Assembly (NCBI RefSeq): GCF_051857545.1
Contig: NZ_JBPZHB010000005.1
Span: 1-64,000 of the forward strand
Length of the DNA stretch: 64,000 bases
Direction of reading: 5' to 3'
From: Larkinella sp051857545
GTDB taxonomy: Bacteria > Bacteroidota > Bacteroidia > Cytophagales > Spirosomataceae
The notes beneath the pieces are model-generated. The model was not told the DNA's origin. It worked only from the letters and a program-made list of their open reading frames with translations, and made no database searches. Shown piece after piece: positions 35,763-43,505 of the stretch. Position numbers and translations under genes: made by a program. The stretch's first letter is position 1. Each line of letters begins with the position of its first letter.

Positions 35763-37865
35763 ATGGAAACCACCAATACTGTAGAAAACCCGGATGAGAT
35801 TCATTCCAGACCGGGAAAGCCTTACCCACTGGGCGCCACATGGGATGGCGAAGGCGTTAACTTCGCCCTGTTTAGTGAACACGCAACCGGCGTTATCTTA
35901 TGTCTGTTCGACGCGGAAGACCCGGCCAAAGAAACCCGGCGAATTCCGCTGACGGAATGCACCGAACAGATCTGGCACATCTACCTGGATGCCATCCAGC
36001 CCGGCCAATTGTACGGTTACCGCGTGGAAGGGCCGTTTGAACCCACCCAGGGTCTCGTGTTCAATCCGAATAAACTGCTGCTGGATCCGTATGCCAAAGC
36101 CATCAGTGGGCCTATTGAAAGCAACCTGGCTCAACTGGGCTTCGATCCGAACAACCAGGATGAAGACCGGTTTTCGAAACCGCAGGAAGACGACAGCGCC
36201 CCTTTCGTACCGAAGTCGGTGGTGATCGACTCCACCTTCGACTGGGAAGATGACCAACATCCGGACATTCCACTCAATCGCTCCGTGATTTACGAATTAC
36301 ACGTGAAAGGGTTTACGAAACTGCACCCTGAATTACCGGAGAAAATCCGCGGAACTTACGCCGGTCTGGGTCGTCCCGAGGTTACGGAGTATCTGAAATC
36401 GCTGGGAATCACGACGGTGGAGCTGATGCCGGTTCACCAGTTTACGGGCGAAAGTTACTGGGGTTATAACTCAATCGGGTATTTTGCCCCCCATAGCGAA
36501 TATGCCTCGAAAGATAAAATCGGCCACGCCGTCAATGAATTCAAGGAGATGGTAAAGGCCTTGCACAAGGCCGGTATCGAAGTTGTTCTGGACGTGGTCT
36601 ATAACCACACCGCCGAGGGCAACCAGCACGGGCCGACACTGTCGTTCCGGGGCATTGATAACCCGGCTTACTACTGGCTCGTGGAAGGCAATGAAACCTA
36701 CTACATGGATTATACCGGCACGGGCAATACGCTGAATATGAATCACCCGCGTACGCTGCAACTCGTGATGGACAGCCTGCGCTACTGGGTAAACGAAATG
36801 CACGTCGACGGTTTCCGGTTCGATCTGGCCACGGCTCTGGCGCACAGCCTGACGGCCGCCGGTCAGTTGTCATCCTTCCTGGAAACCATTCAGCAAGATC
36901 CGGTTCTGTCGCGCGTCAAACTGATTGCCGAACCCTGGGATGTGCAGTCGTATCACGTCGGCAATTTTCCGGTCAACTGGTCGGAGTGGAATGGCAAATA
37001 CCGGGATTGCGTTCGCGGATTCTGGAAGGGCGACACTGGACTGGCCGGCGAACTGGCCGCGCGGTTTTTGGGAAGCCCCGACCTCTACAACGACGGTCGC
37101 CAGCCTGCCAACAGCATCAACCTGATTACGGCCCACGACGGTTATACGCTTAATGACCTGGTGAGCTACAACGACAAGCACAATGAGGCCAATGGAGAGG
37201 ATAACAAGGATGGCGCCAACGATAACCTGAGCTGGAATATGGGCGCAGAAGGCCCGACCGACGACGAGACCATTGTTCGGGCGCGTGAACAGCAAAAACG
37301 AGCGTTTTTAGCGACCCTTCTCCTGAGCCAGGGAACGCCGATGCTGGTGATGGGCGACGAATGTGGCCGGACCCAGCAGGGCAACAACAACGCCTATTGT
37401 CAAGACAATGAAATTAGCTGGTTCAACTGGGAGTGGACGGCCGATCAACAGGCTTTGTTCGATTTTACCCGCCAGCTTACCGCCTTGCGTCGGGAACTGC
37501 CGCTGCTGCGTCGCCGGAAGTTTTACCGCACGGAGGAGATAACCTGGCTTCGCAACGACGGAAAACCAATGACCGACCAAAACTGGAACGATGGTATTAC
37601 CCGCTGTCTGGGTTTGCTGATCGATGGCACCAAGGTGGATGAGCAGGACGAAAACGGCGATCCGATTGGCGAAGGCCGGTTGTTGATCCTGTTCAACGCG
37701 TTCTGGGAACCCTTGTCGTTCCAACTACCGAAACCCGGCCGGAAATCCAAATGGCAGGTCTTGGTGAATACGGCTACCGATACGCCTGTTCAACAGGAAG
37801 TTTCCGCCCGTGAGCCCTTCGAAATTCAGGGCCGGTCGGTGGTGTTTCTGAAGCTGAAAGAGTGA
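35763..37865 (+). CDS. glgX: Glycogen debranching enzyme GlgX (isoamylase type)
   Basis: 700 residues. An N-terminal CBM48 domain (KPYPLGATWDGEGVNFALFS) is followed by a GH13 barrel with VIYELHVKGFT, VVYNHTAEG, nucleophile Asp in DGFRFDLAT, acid Glu in LIAEPWD and the third Asp in NLITAHDGYT. It hydrolyses alpha-1,6 branches of glycogen limit dextrin in the cytoplasm. No other glycogen gene is next to it. Placement inside the stress block fits mobilisation of reserves under starvation. Confidence 0.95.
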   Translation: METTNTVENPDEIHSRPGKPYPLGATWDGEGVNFALFSEHATGVILCLFDAEDPAKETRRIPLTECTEQIWHIYLDAIQPGQLYGYRVEGPFEPTQGLVFNPNKLLLDPYAKAISGPIESNLAQLGFDPNNQDEDRFSKPQEDDSAPFVPKSVVIDSTFDWEDDQHPDIPLNRSVIYELHVKGFTKLHPELPEKIRGTYAGLGRPEVTEYLKSLGITTVELMPVHQFTGESYWGYNSIGYFAPHSEYASKDKIGHAVNEFKEMVKALHKAGIEVVLDVVYNHTAEGNQHGPTLSFRGIDNPAYYWLVEGNETYYMDYTGTGNTLNMNHPRTLQLVMDSLRYWVNEMHVDGFRFDLATALAHSLTAAGQLSSFLETIQQDPVLSRVKLIAEPWDVQSYHVGNFPVNWSEWNGKYRDCVRGFWKGDTGLAGELAARFLGSPDLYNDGRQPANSINLITAHDGYTLNDLVSYNDKHNEANGEDNKDGANDNLSWNMGAEGPTDDETIVRAREQQKRAFLATLLLSQGTPMLVMGDECGRTQQGNNNAYCQDNEISWFNWEWTADQQALFDFTRQLTALRRELPLLRRRKFYRTEEITWLRNDGKPMTDQNWNDGITRCLGLLIDGTKVDEQDENGDPIGEGRLLILFNAFWEPLSFQLPKPGRKSKWQVLVNTATDTPVQQEVSAREPFEIQGRSVVFLKLKE

Positions 37866-37874
37866 TGAATGATG

Positions 37875-37939
37875 GGTGATGAATGATGAACGATGAATGG
37901 TCGACGGCAAAGCCCATTCATCGTTCATCATTCATCACC
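37875..37939. terminator. Perfect 26-bp inverted repeat
   Basis: 37875-37900 is the exact reverse complement of 37914-37939, with a 13-nt loop. The arms are built of repeated GATGAAT/GATGAA words, so it looks like an amplified short repeat. It lies between the convergent glgX and DUF3891 genes. No T-run follows directly, so termination is likely but not certain. Confidence 0.8.
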
Positions 37940-37957
37940 GCGTGGGCGGCCCCGCCA

Positions 37958-38686
37958 TCATTCGTTTTTAAAACGCCATTCCTTCTCTTCAATCGATGCT
38001 TTCTGAATGCAGTCGTACAACTCGGCGTCGTCTTTGTAACTGAGTTGCTGCAATTGGTAGGCTTCGATTTGCAGTGAAAATCCCGGACTCTCGAAGGGCC
38101 AGGGATCAACGCATACGGTTTGGTCAGGACGTTGAAAAATGTAGTAGATAACACCATCCGGGCCGGGACTGATTTCCAGCCGACGGCCATATTCCGGAAT
38201 CAGGCCCTGACAAAGAATGAGCGACAGGGCATCGCACCACTGAATGAAGGCATATGCATAGTCAACCTCCTTTTTAGAAAGTTTCATCTGCCGCAGCCAC
38301 GTCTTCTGGTTCTGTTTCTGCTGTTCCAGAAACGCGTTCAGCTCCGCGCTTTGATCAGTTAGGGACTCATAGAGAAAGGTGGCATGTTTCGACACCATCA
38401 GGGCATTCCATCGGCTTTTTTCCAGTGCGATTTCAACCATTCGCCGGGCCTGACCCACGGCGTATTCTTCGATCCGAAAATCCATCGGTGCGCCCGCTGC
38501 CGTGAGGTGATTCCGACCTTCCCAGGGTTCCTGCCCATCGTCGTGTTCGGTCAGGGCTACGAGCGTTTCCACCCATCGTTCCGGTCTTTTGGCCGGGTTC
38601 CAGTGCATCGCAATCTTGACCGCCAGCAACCCATGGGCCTGCTGGTGAATCAATTCCCAACCAAAATCGGTGTTTTTAACAATCAT
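37958..38686 (-). CDS. DUF3891 family protein
   Basis: 242 residues from the ATG at 38686, which begins MIVKNTDFGWELIHQQAHG, the usual start of the family. Conserved features are HQQAHG, ALTEHDDGQEPWEG and a KHATFLYE segment; the His/Asp pattern recalls HD-type metal sites but is not proven. The second half is helical, then strands with PFESPGFSLQIEAYQL. No function is established. It sits among stress genes and is separated from the next one by a bidirectional terminator. Confidence 0.85.
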   Translation of the reverse strand: MIVKNTDFGWELIHQQAHGLLAVKIAMHWNPAKRPERWVETLVALTEHDDGQEPWEGRNHLTAAGAPMDFRIEEYAVGQARRMVEIALEKSRWNALMVSKHATFLYESLTDQSAELNAFLEQQKQNQKTWLRQMKLSKKEVDYAYAFIQWCDALSLILCQGLIPEYGRRLEISPGPDGVIYYIFQRPDQTVCVDPWPFESPGFSLQIEAYQLQQLSYKDDAELYDCIQKASIEEKEWRFKNE

Positions 38687-38719
38687 ATCGGGTATGTTTT
38701 CAAAGGGCAAAGCAAAAAA

Positions 38720-38743
38720 ATGCCGGTCTCTTCAGACCGGCAT
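38720..38743 (-). terminator. Intrinsic terminator
   Basis: ATGCCGGTCT-CTTC-AGACCGGCAT, a perfect 10-bp stem, with seven A on its left side (T-run on the minus strand). It ends the flavin-type stress gene. Confidence 0.9.
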
Positions 38744-38767
38744 TCCGCTTTTTTATAGAGTAATAGA

Positions 38768-39271
38768 TTATCGGTTTTCAACCAGTTTGTTTTCACCTTC
38801 CTGGTAGGTGTCACCGGTCAAAGCTGCCCGGGCCATTTCAAAAAGCCGCACCATCCGGCTTGAACTGGAATCCCAGTACTCAGCCGTTTCGGTATGCACT
38901 TTCAGCAGGGACAACGACGGGTCATCTTTGCCTTCGGGAAACCACGGTTTGGCCATAGGTGACCACAGTTCTTCAATTTTTGCCCGATCCTGCAATTCCT
39001 GTGCCGTGCCGCTCACGGACACATACGAGGCATCCGACACGTTGGCAAAAGCGACATTCACCTGGTAGTTCTGGTCGATCTGATCGGTTTTTGGGGAGTT
39101 TTCTTTCGTTAGAAACCACAAATCACCGTTTTCATCGACCTGCATCACGGCCATCGGACGACTTACCAGCTTGCCGCTTTCGTCCTGGGTGGTCAACATG
39201 CCAATCCGAATGTCGTTGATCAATTTGCTAACCTTCTCCATCCCCGCACTCCGTTCTTTTATCGTTTCCAT
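38768..39271 (-). CDS. General stress protein 26-like, PNPOx-fold flavin-binding family
   Basis: 167 residues; an inner ATG at 39241 (MEKVSKLINDIRIG) is also possible. The split-barrel fold of pyridoxamine phosphate oxidase-like proteins is visible: IGMLTTQDESGKLVSRPMAV, DLWFLTKENSPKTDQI, VNVAFANVSDASYVSVSG, LWSPMAKPWFPEGKDDPSLSL (key residues W-P--K-WFPEG). Such proteins bind FMN or related cofactors and respond to general stress. A hairpin lies in the leader region upstream. It is probably transcribed alone. Confidence 0.9.
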   Translation of the reverse strand: METIKERSAGMEKVSKLINDIRIGMLTTQDESGKLVSRPMAVMQVDENGDLWFLTKENSPKTDQIDQNYQVNVAFANVSDASYVSVSGTAQELQDRAKIEELWSPMAKPWFPEGKDDPSLSLLKVHTETAEYWDSSSSRMVRLFEMARAALTGDTYQEGENKLVENR

Positions 39272-39299
39272 ATTGTTGTTGATTTAAGGAAGAATAAAA

Positions 39300-39335
39300 G
39301 CCGGTTGTAATTTAGCTTTCGCTAAAACAACCGGC
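39300..39335 (-). terminator. Hairpin upstream of the PNPOx-like gene
   Basis: GCCGGTTGT (39300-39308) pairs with ACAACCGGC (39327-39335), with an inner TTTAGC/GCTAAA stem. On the minus strand it is followed by TTTTATT. It is either a terminator for something transcribed from 39.4-39.6 kb or an attenuator in the leader of the gene starting at 39271. Confidence 0.6.
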
Positions 39336-39352
39336 CCATCACTTTTGAATAT

Positions 39353-39541
39353 CTATAACGGTGTTGATGACCAGTTCAGGGTCTTCATCGGAATGAACGT
39401 TTTAGAAGGGCTGGCGCAGCTTTCGTATAGCCAGTTTCTATGTGTTTTCTGCACCGGGGATTCACAATCTGTTTTAACGCGTCCACTTTTGTTTCCCACC
39501 TGAACGTATGTTGTCTCATTTGCCACTTCCATACTGCTCAC
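39353..39541 (-). CDS. Doubtful small reading frame, 62 residues
   Basis: 62 residues with an ATG, containing two Cys and no recognisable motif. The only support is the terminator-like hairpin immediately after its stop. The stretch 39336-39641 has no other candidate gene, and the frame may equally be chance. Confidence 0.25.
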   Translation of the reverse strand: MSSMEVANETTYVQVGNKSGRVKTDCESPVQKTHRNWLYESCASPSKTFIPMKTLNWSSTPL

Positions 39542-39641
39542 AACGACTCGTTTACCGACAGAATTTCCCGATGGCCGATGGCCCGGCTGGTTGAAATACC
39601 AGCACCGTTTTTGTTACCAGTTGTGCCAGTTTCCTGACCAG

Positions 39642-40046
39642 CTAGTTATAGAGCATTTCCTGACGGCCGAGCGCAACAAACAGCGTACGTGACGTCTCAG
39701 TTTCTGTATCGGGCCGGAGGGTCATCTCCAGAATGGTCATGCAAACACGGATGCACTGACGGCAGGTTGTGGCAATCTGGCAGGCGCGTTCGGCACTCAT
39801 CCGTTCACATTCTTCAGCACACTTTTCGCATACTTCGATGCAGGTTCGGGCCAGAAGCCGCGTGTTTTCGGAACCCCGGACGTATAAAACCGCCACCTGA
39901 CGACAGAGATCCGAGCAATCCAGACTCAGGAAAATACAGCGATAGAGCTCCTCAATGTCCTGCTGACGCGACAATTCCGTGGCGTATTCATCGCAAGCCG
40001 TCGCACAGCCTACCAACGTGTCGTAAATGTTTTTCTTCCAGATCAT
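39642..40046 (-). CDS. Four-helix-bundle copper-binding protein, DUF326-like
   Basis: 134 residues, helical and Cys-rich: GCATACDEYA, CSDLCRQV, TCIEVCEKCAEECERM, CQIATTCRQCIRVCMTIL. This spaced-Cys pattern is that of the DUF326 family, whose studied members store Cu(I) in a four-helix bundle lined with Cys. It has no signal peptide, so it would work in the cytoplasm. It lies 86 bp after the 64-residue gene on the same strand, probably in the same transcript. Fewer Cys than the best-studied members, so capacity may be smaller. Confidence 0.85.
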   Translation of the reverse strand: MIWKKNIYDTLVGCATACDEYATELSRQQDIEELYRCIFLSLDCSDLCRQVAVLYVRGSENTRLLARTCIEVCEKCAEECERMSAERACQIATTCRQCIRVCMTILEMTLRPDTETETSRTLFVALGRQEMLYN

Positions 40047-40132
40047 AACGCTTCAATTTTCCTGGGTTAAACGACTTCTACAAAATGAACTGTGATTAAA
40101 AATAATGGTGTGGAGTACGAATCGCTTTTACC

Positions 40133-40327
40133 TTAGGCCACCTGACGGGATTCCATAAACCGTTGGCGCGCCCAGGCGCGGGCTTCGTAGATACTGGTTG
40201 AAATCGCTTCTTTCTTGTCAGGCACTTCCTGTTCCAGAAGCGAGTTGGCAATCTCAATCGCCTTGGCGCGAACGCTGGGCGGTAGCGAACGCATTGCTGC
40301 GGGGAAATGGGTTTGATTCCAGACCAT
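40133..40327 (-). CDS. Small conserved helical protein, 64 residues
   Basis: 64 residues: WNQTHFPAAMRSLPPSVRAKAIEIANSLLEQ followed by AISTSIYEARAWARQRF, identified by W----FP--M--LPP-VR-KAIEIAN-LL. This pattern is common in small proteins found beside stress genes, but I know no function. The start is supported by a sigma-54-like box on the minus strand whose predicted start point lies about 20 bases before the ATG. It is likely co-transcribed with the DUF326 gene. Confidence 0.8.
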   Translation of the reverse strand: MVWNQTHFPAAMRSLPPSVRAKAIEIANSLLEQEVPDKKEAISTSIYEARAWARQRFMESRQVA

Positions 40328-40357
40328 GTTCTTTATCGCTTGTTGATGCCAATTGTA

Positions 40358-40376
40358 TTGAGATAATTATGCCAGA
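40358..40376 (-). promoter_or_regulatory. Sigma-54-like -24/-12 box (minus strand)
   Basis: On the minus strand the sequence reads CTGGCATAATTATCTCAA: GG, ten bases, TC, with the TGGCATAA core shared with the boxes at 42769 and 45787. The predicted start is near 40348, 21 bases before the ATG at 40327. Confidence 0.5.
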
Positions 40377-40491
40377 TTGAATTCCCCATTAGACGATCAA
40401 TTTCCCTAATCCTACCGCACTGATAATCAATCATATTCAAGAGAAAATTCTTGATAAAACACAAAATTCCGCCGTGCCACTTCCGGCGGTT

Positions 40492-40499
40492 TGTAGAAA
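40492..40499 (-). promoter_or_regulatory. TTTCTACA half-site, possible activator site
   Basis: TGTAGAAA on the plus strand (TTTCTACA on the minus strand), about 120 bp upstream of the box at 40358-40376, in the position of an NtrC-type enhancer site. Confidence 0.45.
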
Positions 40500-40541
40500 A
40501 TGGTTTCCTCACTGTGTATGAAAATCCACAGCTAAATCCAT

Positions 40542-40571
40542 AAAAAATGGCCTCCGAATTTCTCAGAGGCC
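40542..40571 (-). terminator. Intrinsic terminator
   Basis: GGCCTC (40549-40554) pairs with GAGGCC (40566-40571); six A at 40542-40547 give a T-run on the minus strand. It ends the receiver-kinase operon. Confidence 0.8.
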
Positions 40572-40604
40572 ACGGGTACTTTGCGTTGTCGGTTTACACT
40601 TTGA

Positions 40605-42068
40605 TCACTTGGGGAAAATGAGTCGAAATGTTGTCCCCTGCCCTTCCTGACTTTCGACCTCAATCGAACCCCGGTGGCTGTTGATGATATTTTGTGTTGT
40701 TGTTAAACCCAGTCCCATACCGCCCTGTTTTCCGGTAAAAAACGGATCGAAAAGCCGTTGGCGATTGGCTTCCGAAATCCCAGAACCGTTGTCTTCCACA
40801 CAAACCATGATGGCCCGTTCATTAATGGGAATGGTTTTTACCGTCAGCACCCCGGTCATTTCCTTCATCGCTTCCACAGCGTTGATCAAAATATTGAGCA
40901 AGGCGGTTTTAAACTGTTCTTTATCGAGCGGAACGGCACAGTCTTCGGTGGTGAAATCAGTCACCAGTTTCATGCCTTTGAGTTGCAGCCGGTCATGAAC
41001 CAGATACAACGTATCCCGTACAGCATCGTTCAGGTTGTGCGACGTCAATTCCAGATCGCGCGGTTTCGACGAGTTGAGCATCTCGGTGATCAACTGACCG
41101 ATGCGCTCGGCATTTCGGCGGATGATGTTGATGTAGAGTGATAAGCCCGGGTCATCGGGGGGTAAATCTTCTTTCAATTGCTCAAGGGCCAGGTGCAGGT
41201 TGGTCAGCGGATTCCGCACCTCGTGGGCAATGCTGCGGGCAATCTGGCCGGTCATGCTCAGCTTTTCGGCAATCAACAGATCGCGCTGGGCTTTCTTTTG
41301 CTGGGTAACATCCCGCACGATGGCCTGATACCAGTTGGTAACGCCCCCCTTGTCGGGTATGGCAACGACCGAAAGCAGGCAGTCGATCCGTTTTCGGTCT
41401 TTGCTGACCAGCACAATCTCGGTATCTTTCACCTGCTCCGACTCATCAATTTGTCGGCGCAACTGCTCATACACCTCTGCTTTATCAAACAGTTCACTAA
41501 CGTTCATTTTCCGCAGTTCCTCGTCCGAATACCCCGTCAGTTTTTCCAGGGAAGGGTTGATCTCCTGAAACTCAAAGTTGCGGTCGGTAACAAAAATGGC
41601 ATCGATCGATCGTTCGAACAGCGAACGGTATTTATTTTCCTTTTCGGCCAGTTCGCCCACCACATTGGCCTGCCGCAAGGCATAGCGAATGCTTCGGCCG
41701 AGCAGTTGGGCGTCGATCCGGCCTTTCACGAGATAATCGGCTGCACCCAGTTTGAGGGCCGAATAATCCACTTCCAGATCATCCTGCCCCGTCAGCAATA
41801 TCATCGGCGTCTGGCATCCGGCCTTAAACGCTTCGTGAATCAGCTCAATACCGGTTCGTTCGCCCAGGCGGTAATCGACCAGATACACATCGTAGGCATT
41901 TTGGTAAATATGCTCGAGTGCCGAGTTAAAATCACTGACCCAATCGAGGTGGATGTTGGCATTGTCGCGGGTAGAAACCAGGGATTTCGTCAGGACAAAA
42001 TCGTCTTCATCATCCTCAACCAGCAGTACCCGGATGGGTTTTTCCGAGAGTTCATCGGGTTGAGTCAT
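40605..42068 (-). CDS. Receiver-PAS-histidine kinase
   Basis: 487 residues from the ATG at 42068 (MTQPDELSEKP). Receiver domain with phospho-acceptor Asp65 (VYLVDYRLGERTG), a PAS domain at about 150-260 (RSIDAIFVTDRNFEFQEINPSLEKLTGYSDEEL), then a soluble kinase with IARSIAHEVRNPLTNLHLAL, DNGSGI and MGLGLTTTQNII motifs. There is no membrane segment. It is a hybrid that receives phosphate or a signal through its receiver and passes it on. Its gene overlaps the end of the receiver gene before it by 17 bp, so the two are coupled. Confidence 0.92.
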   Translation of the reverse strand: MTQPDELSEKPIRVLLVEDDEDDFVLTKSLVSTRDNANIHLDWVSDFNSALEHIYQNAYDVYLVDYRLGERTGIELIHEAFKAGCQTPMILLTGQDDLEVDYSALKLGAADYLVKGRIDAQLLGRSIRYALRQANVVGELAEKENKYRSLFERSIDAIFVTDRNFEFQEINPSLEKLTGYSDEELRKMNVSELFDKAEVYEQLRRQIDESEQVKDTEIVLVSKDRKRIDCLLSVVAIPDKGGVTNWYQAIVRDVTQQKKAQRDLLIAEKLSMTGQIARSIAHEVRNPLTNLHLALEQLKEDLPPDDPGLSLYINIIRRNAERIGQLITEMLNSSKPRDLELTSHNLNDAVRDTLYLVHDRLQLKGMKLVTDFTTEDCAVPLDKEQFKTALLNILINAVEAMKEMTGVLTVKTIPINERAIMVCVEDNGSGISEANRQRLFDPFFTGKQGGMGLGLTTTQNIINSHRGSIEVESQEGQGTTFRLIFPK

Positions 42069-42501
42069 CAGGTAGGGAAACGGTGTCAATCCAGTATTTT
42101 TTTATGGTGGTTGTGATGTCGAGTAACGTACTAAAATCAAACGGTTTGGAGATGTAGGAACTGACCCCCAAATCGTAGGTTCGCAGAATATCTTCTTCGG
42201 CCGTCGAGGTTGTTAATACAACGACCGGGATTTGCCGGAATTGCTCGTTAGCCTTGATTTCACGCAGTGCCTGAATTCCGTTTTTTCGGGGCATGTTCAA
42301 ATCGAGCAGAATCAGGCTGGGGCGCAGAGCCGATGCATACGGCTCCCGCTGGTACAGAAAATTCATGAGTTCTTCCCCATCTTCCACAAAGTGTAATTCC
42401 GATGTCAGGTTACATTCCCGAAACGCCTGTTCGATCAGAAGGCGGTCATCGGCATCGTCGTCAGCAATCAATATGCTGGTATGCAAAGATTTATTAGTCA
42501 T
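42052..42501 (-). CDS. Single-domain response regulator
   Basis: 149 residues, receiver only: ADDDADDRLLIEQAF, phospho-acceptor Asp67 in LILLDLNMPRKNG, Thr in VVLTTST and Lys in YISKPFDF. The class is Rcp1-like, usually a phosphotransfer partner of multi-domain kinases. It is the first gene of a two-gene unit with the receiver-PAS-kinase. Confidence 0.92.
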   Translation of the reverse strand: MTNKSLHTSILIADDDADDRLLIEQAFRECNLTSELHFVEDGEELMNFLYQREPYASALRPSLILLDLNMPRKNGIQALREIKANEQFRQIPVVVLTTSTAEEDILRTYDLGVSSYISKPFDFSTLLDITTTIKKYWIDTVSLPDDSTR

Positions 42502-42631
42502 TTGAGTGGATATCGAATGAGATCACAGGGTCTTTGTCCCAATAAAGGCAAAAGTGTACCTACTTTCCTCGTATAAAGAAACAAGTTTCTATTTCTGGTG
42601 TTTTTCGAAACGGGCAAATCTTACTTCCTGT

Positions 42632-42651
42632 CTTCTACACTTTGAGTAGGA
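42632..42651 (+). promoter_or_regulatory. CTTCTACA site, possible activator site
   Basis: CTTCTACA at 42632-42639, followed by an imperfect inverted half (GAGTAGGA). It lies about 130 bp upstream of the sigma-54-like box at 42768. It matches the TTTCTACA consensus at 7 of 8 positions. Confidence 0.4.
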
Positions 42652-42767
42652 TCTTCCACAAAAACCGCTTCCCGCCCAGGTTCAAACCAGTTGTAACCAA
42701 ATTCAACAATAAACTAAATATAGCTGATTGTCAACCCATTACTGATAAACCATTCACCACTTTGTGC

Positions 42768-42785
42768 TTTGGCATAAAATTGTCA
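42768..42785 (+). promoter_or_regulatory. Sigma-54-like -24/-12 box before the PorT gene
   Basis: TTTGGCATAAAATTGTCA: GG at 42771-42772, ten bases, TC at 42783-42784. The predicted start near 42795 excludes the ATG at 42793 and supports the one at 42820. Confidence 0.5.
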
Positions 42786-42819
42786 ACAACTGATGCGTAT
42801 AACAAACCTATTATATGCC

Positions 42820-43446
42820 ATGAAAATCCCGATTGTTAGAATGTTAGTTGCCTCTGTTCTGGTTAGCAGCCTATCGGTTTTAAAAATCTCGGCCCAGACA
42901 ACACCCCGGACCGGAATTAAAGGCGGCTTGAATGCCAGCACACTCTACCTGGACAACGTCGATGATCGCAATGAACGAATTGGTTTTCACGTCGGTCTTT
43001 TTACTCAGATCCCGGTAACCTCATTCTTCGCCATTCAGCCCGAACTTCAATATACTACCAAGGGTGTTTCGGCCAATTATAACCTGCTGGGAAATACCGG
43101 CAAGAACAATTTTAACCTGAATTACGTGGAACTGCCGGTTCTGGCCACGTTTAAGCTGGGCAATTCCGTCGATCTACAGGCCGGACCGTATGCGTCCTAT
43201 CTGGTAAGTTCGAAGGTAACGACAGACGGTGACTTCGGTTCTGACTATCGCAACATCAACCGTGACAATTTCAACACCCTGGATTATGGTATTGCCGGCG
43301 GTTTGAATATTTACTTCGGAAAAGCCCTGCTGGGATTGCGCTACGGACAGGGTCTGCAGCCAGTGGCGAAAGATGGTGCGGCCCGTTTGCTCATGGGAAA
43401 AGCGAAAAACGCCGTTGGCCAGGTTTCACTGGGTTTTGCGTTCTAA
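42820..43446 (+). CDS. PorT-family outer-membrane beta-barrel protein
   Basis: 208 residues from the ATG at 42820 (MKIPIVRMLVASVLVSSLSVLKISAQ signal, identified by its hydrophobic core and AQ end). The rest is alternating strands of an eight-stranded barrel: TGIKGGLNASTLYLDN, FHVGLFTQIPV, FAIQPELQYTTKG, YVELPVLATFKLGN, GPYASYLVSS and a terminal aromatic strand VSLGFAF. Such proteins sit in the outer membrane; the family name does not give a function. It has its own sigma-54-like promoter, so it may be part of the stress response. Confidence 0.9.
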   Translation: MKIPIVRMLVASVLVSSLSVLKISAQTTPRTGIKGGLNASTLYLDNVDDRNERIGFHVGLFTQIPVTSFFAIQPELQYTTKGVSANYNLLGNTGKNNFNLNYVELPVLATFKLGNSVDLQAGPYASYLVSSKVTTDGDFGSDYRNINRDNFNTLDYGIAGGLNIYFGKALLGLRYGQGLQPVAKDGAARLLMGKAKNAVGQVSLGFAF

Positions 43447-43456
43447 TATATCCCGA

Positions 43457-43495
43457 TTGCCCCTGTATCCGCTGACGGATCGGATGCAGGGGCAA
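43457..43495. terminator. Bidirectional hairpin
   Basis: The arm TTGCCCCTGTATCCG (43457-43471) pairs with CGGATGCAGGGGCAA (43481-43495) with one mismatch. It lies between the convergent PorT and NtrC-type genes. Confidence 0.8.
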
Positions 43496-43505
43496 AACGA
43501 GCTTA

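Noticed and set aside
40100..40125. Third copy of the ATGGTGTGGATA element (AATGGTGTGGAGTACG)
   Set aside because: It matches only the first 10 bases of the core, with no flanking hairpin or terminator, and lies antisense to its neighbours.
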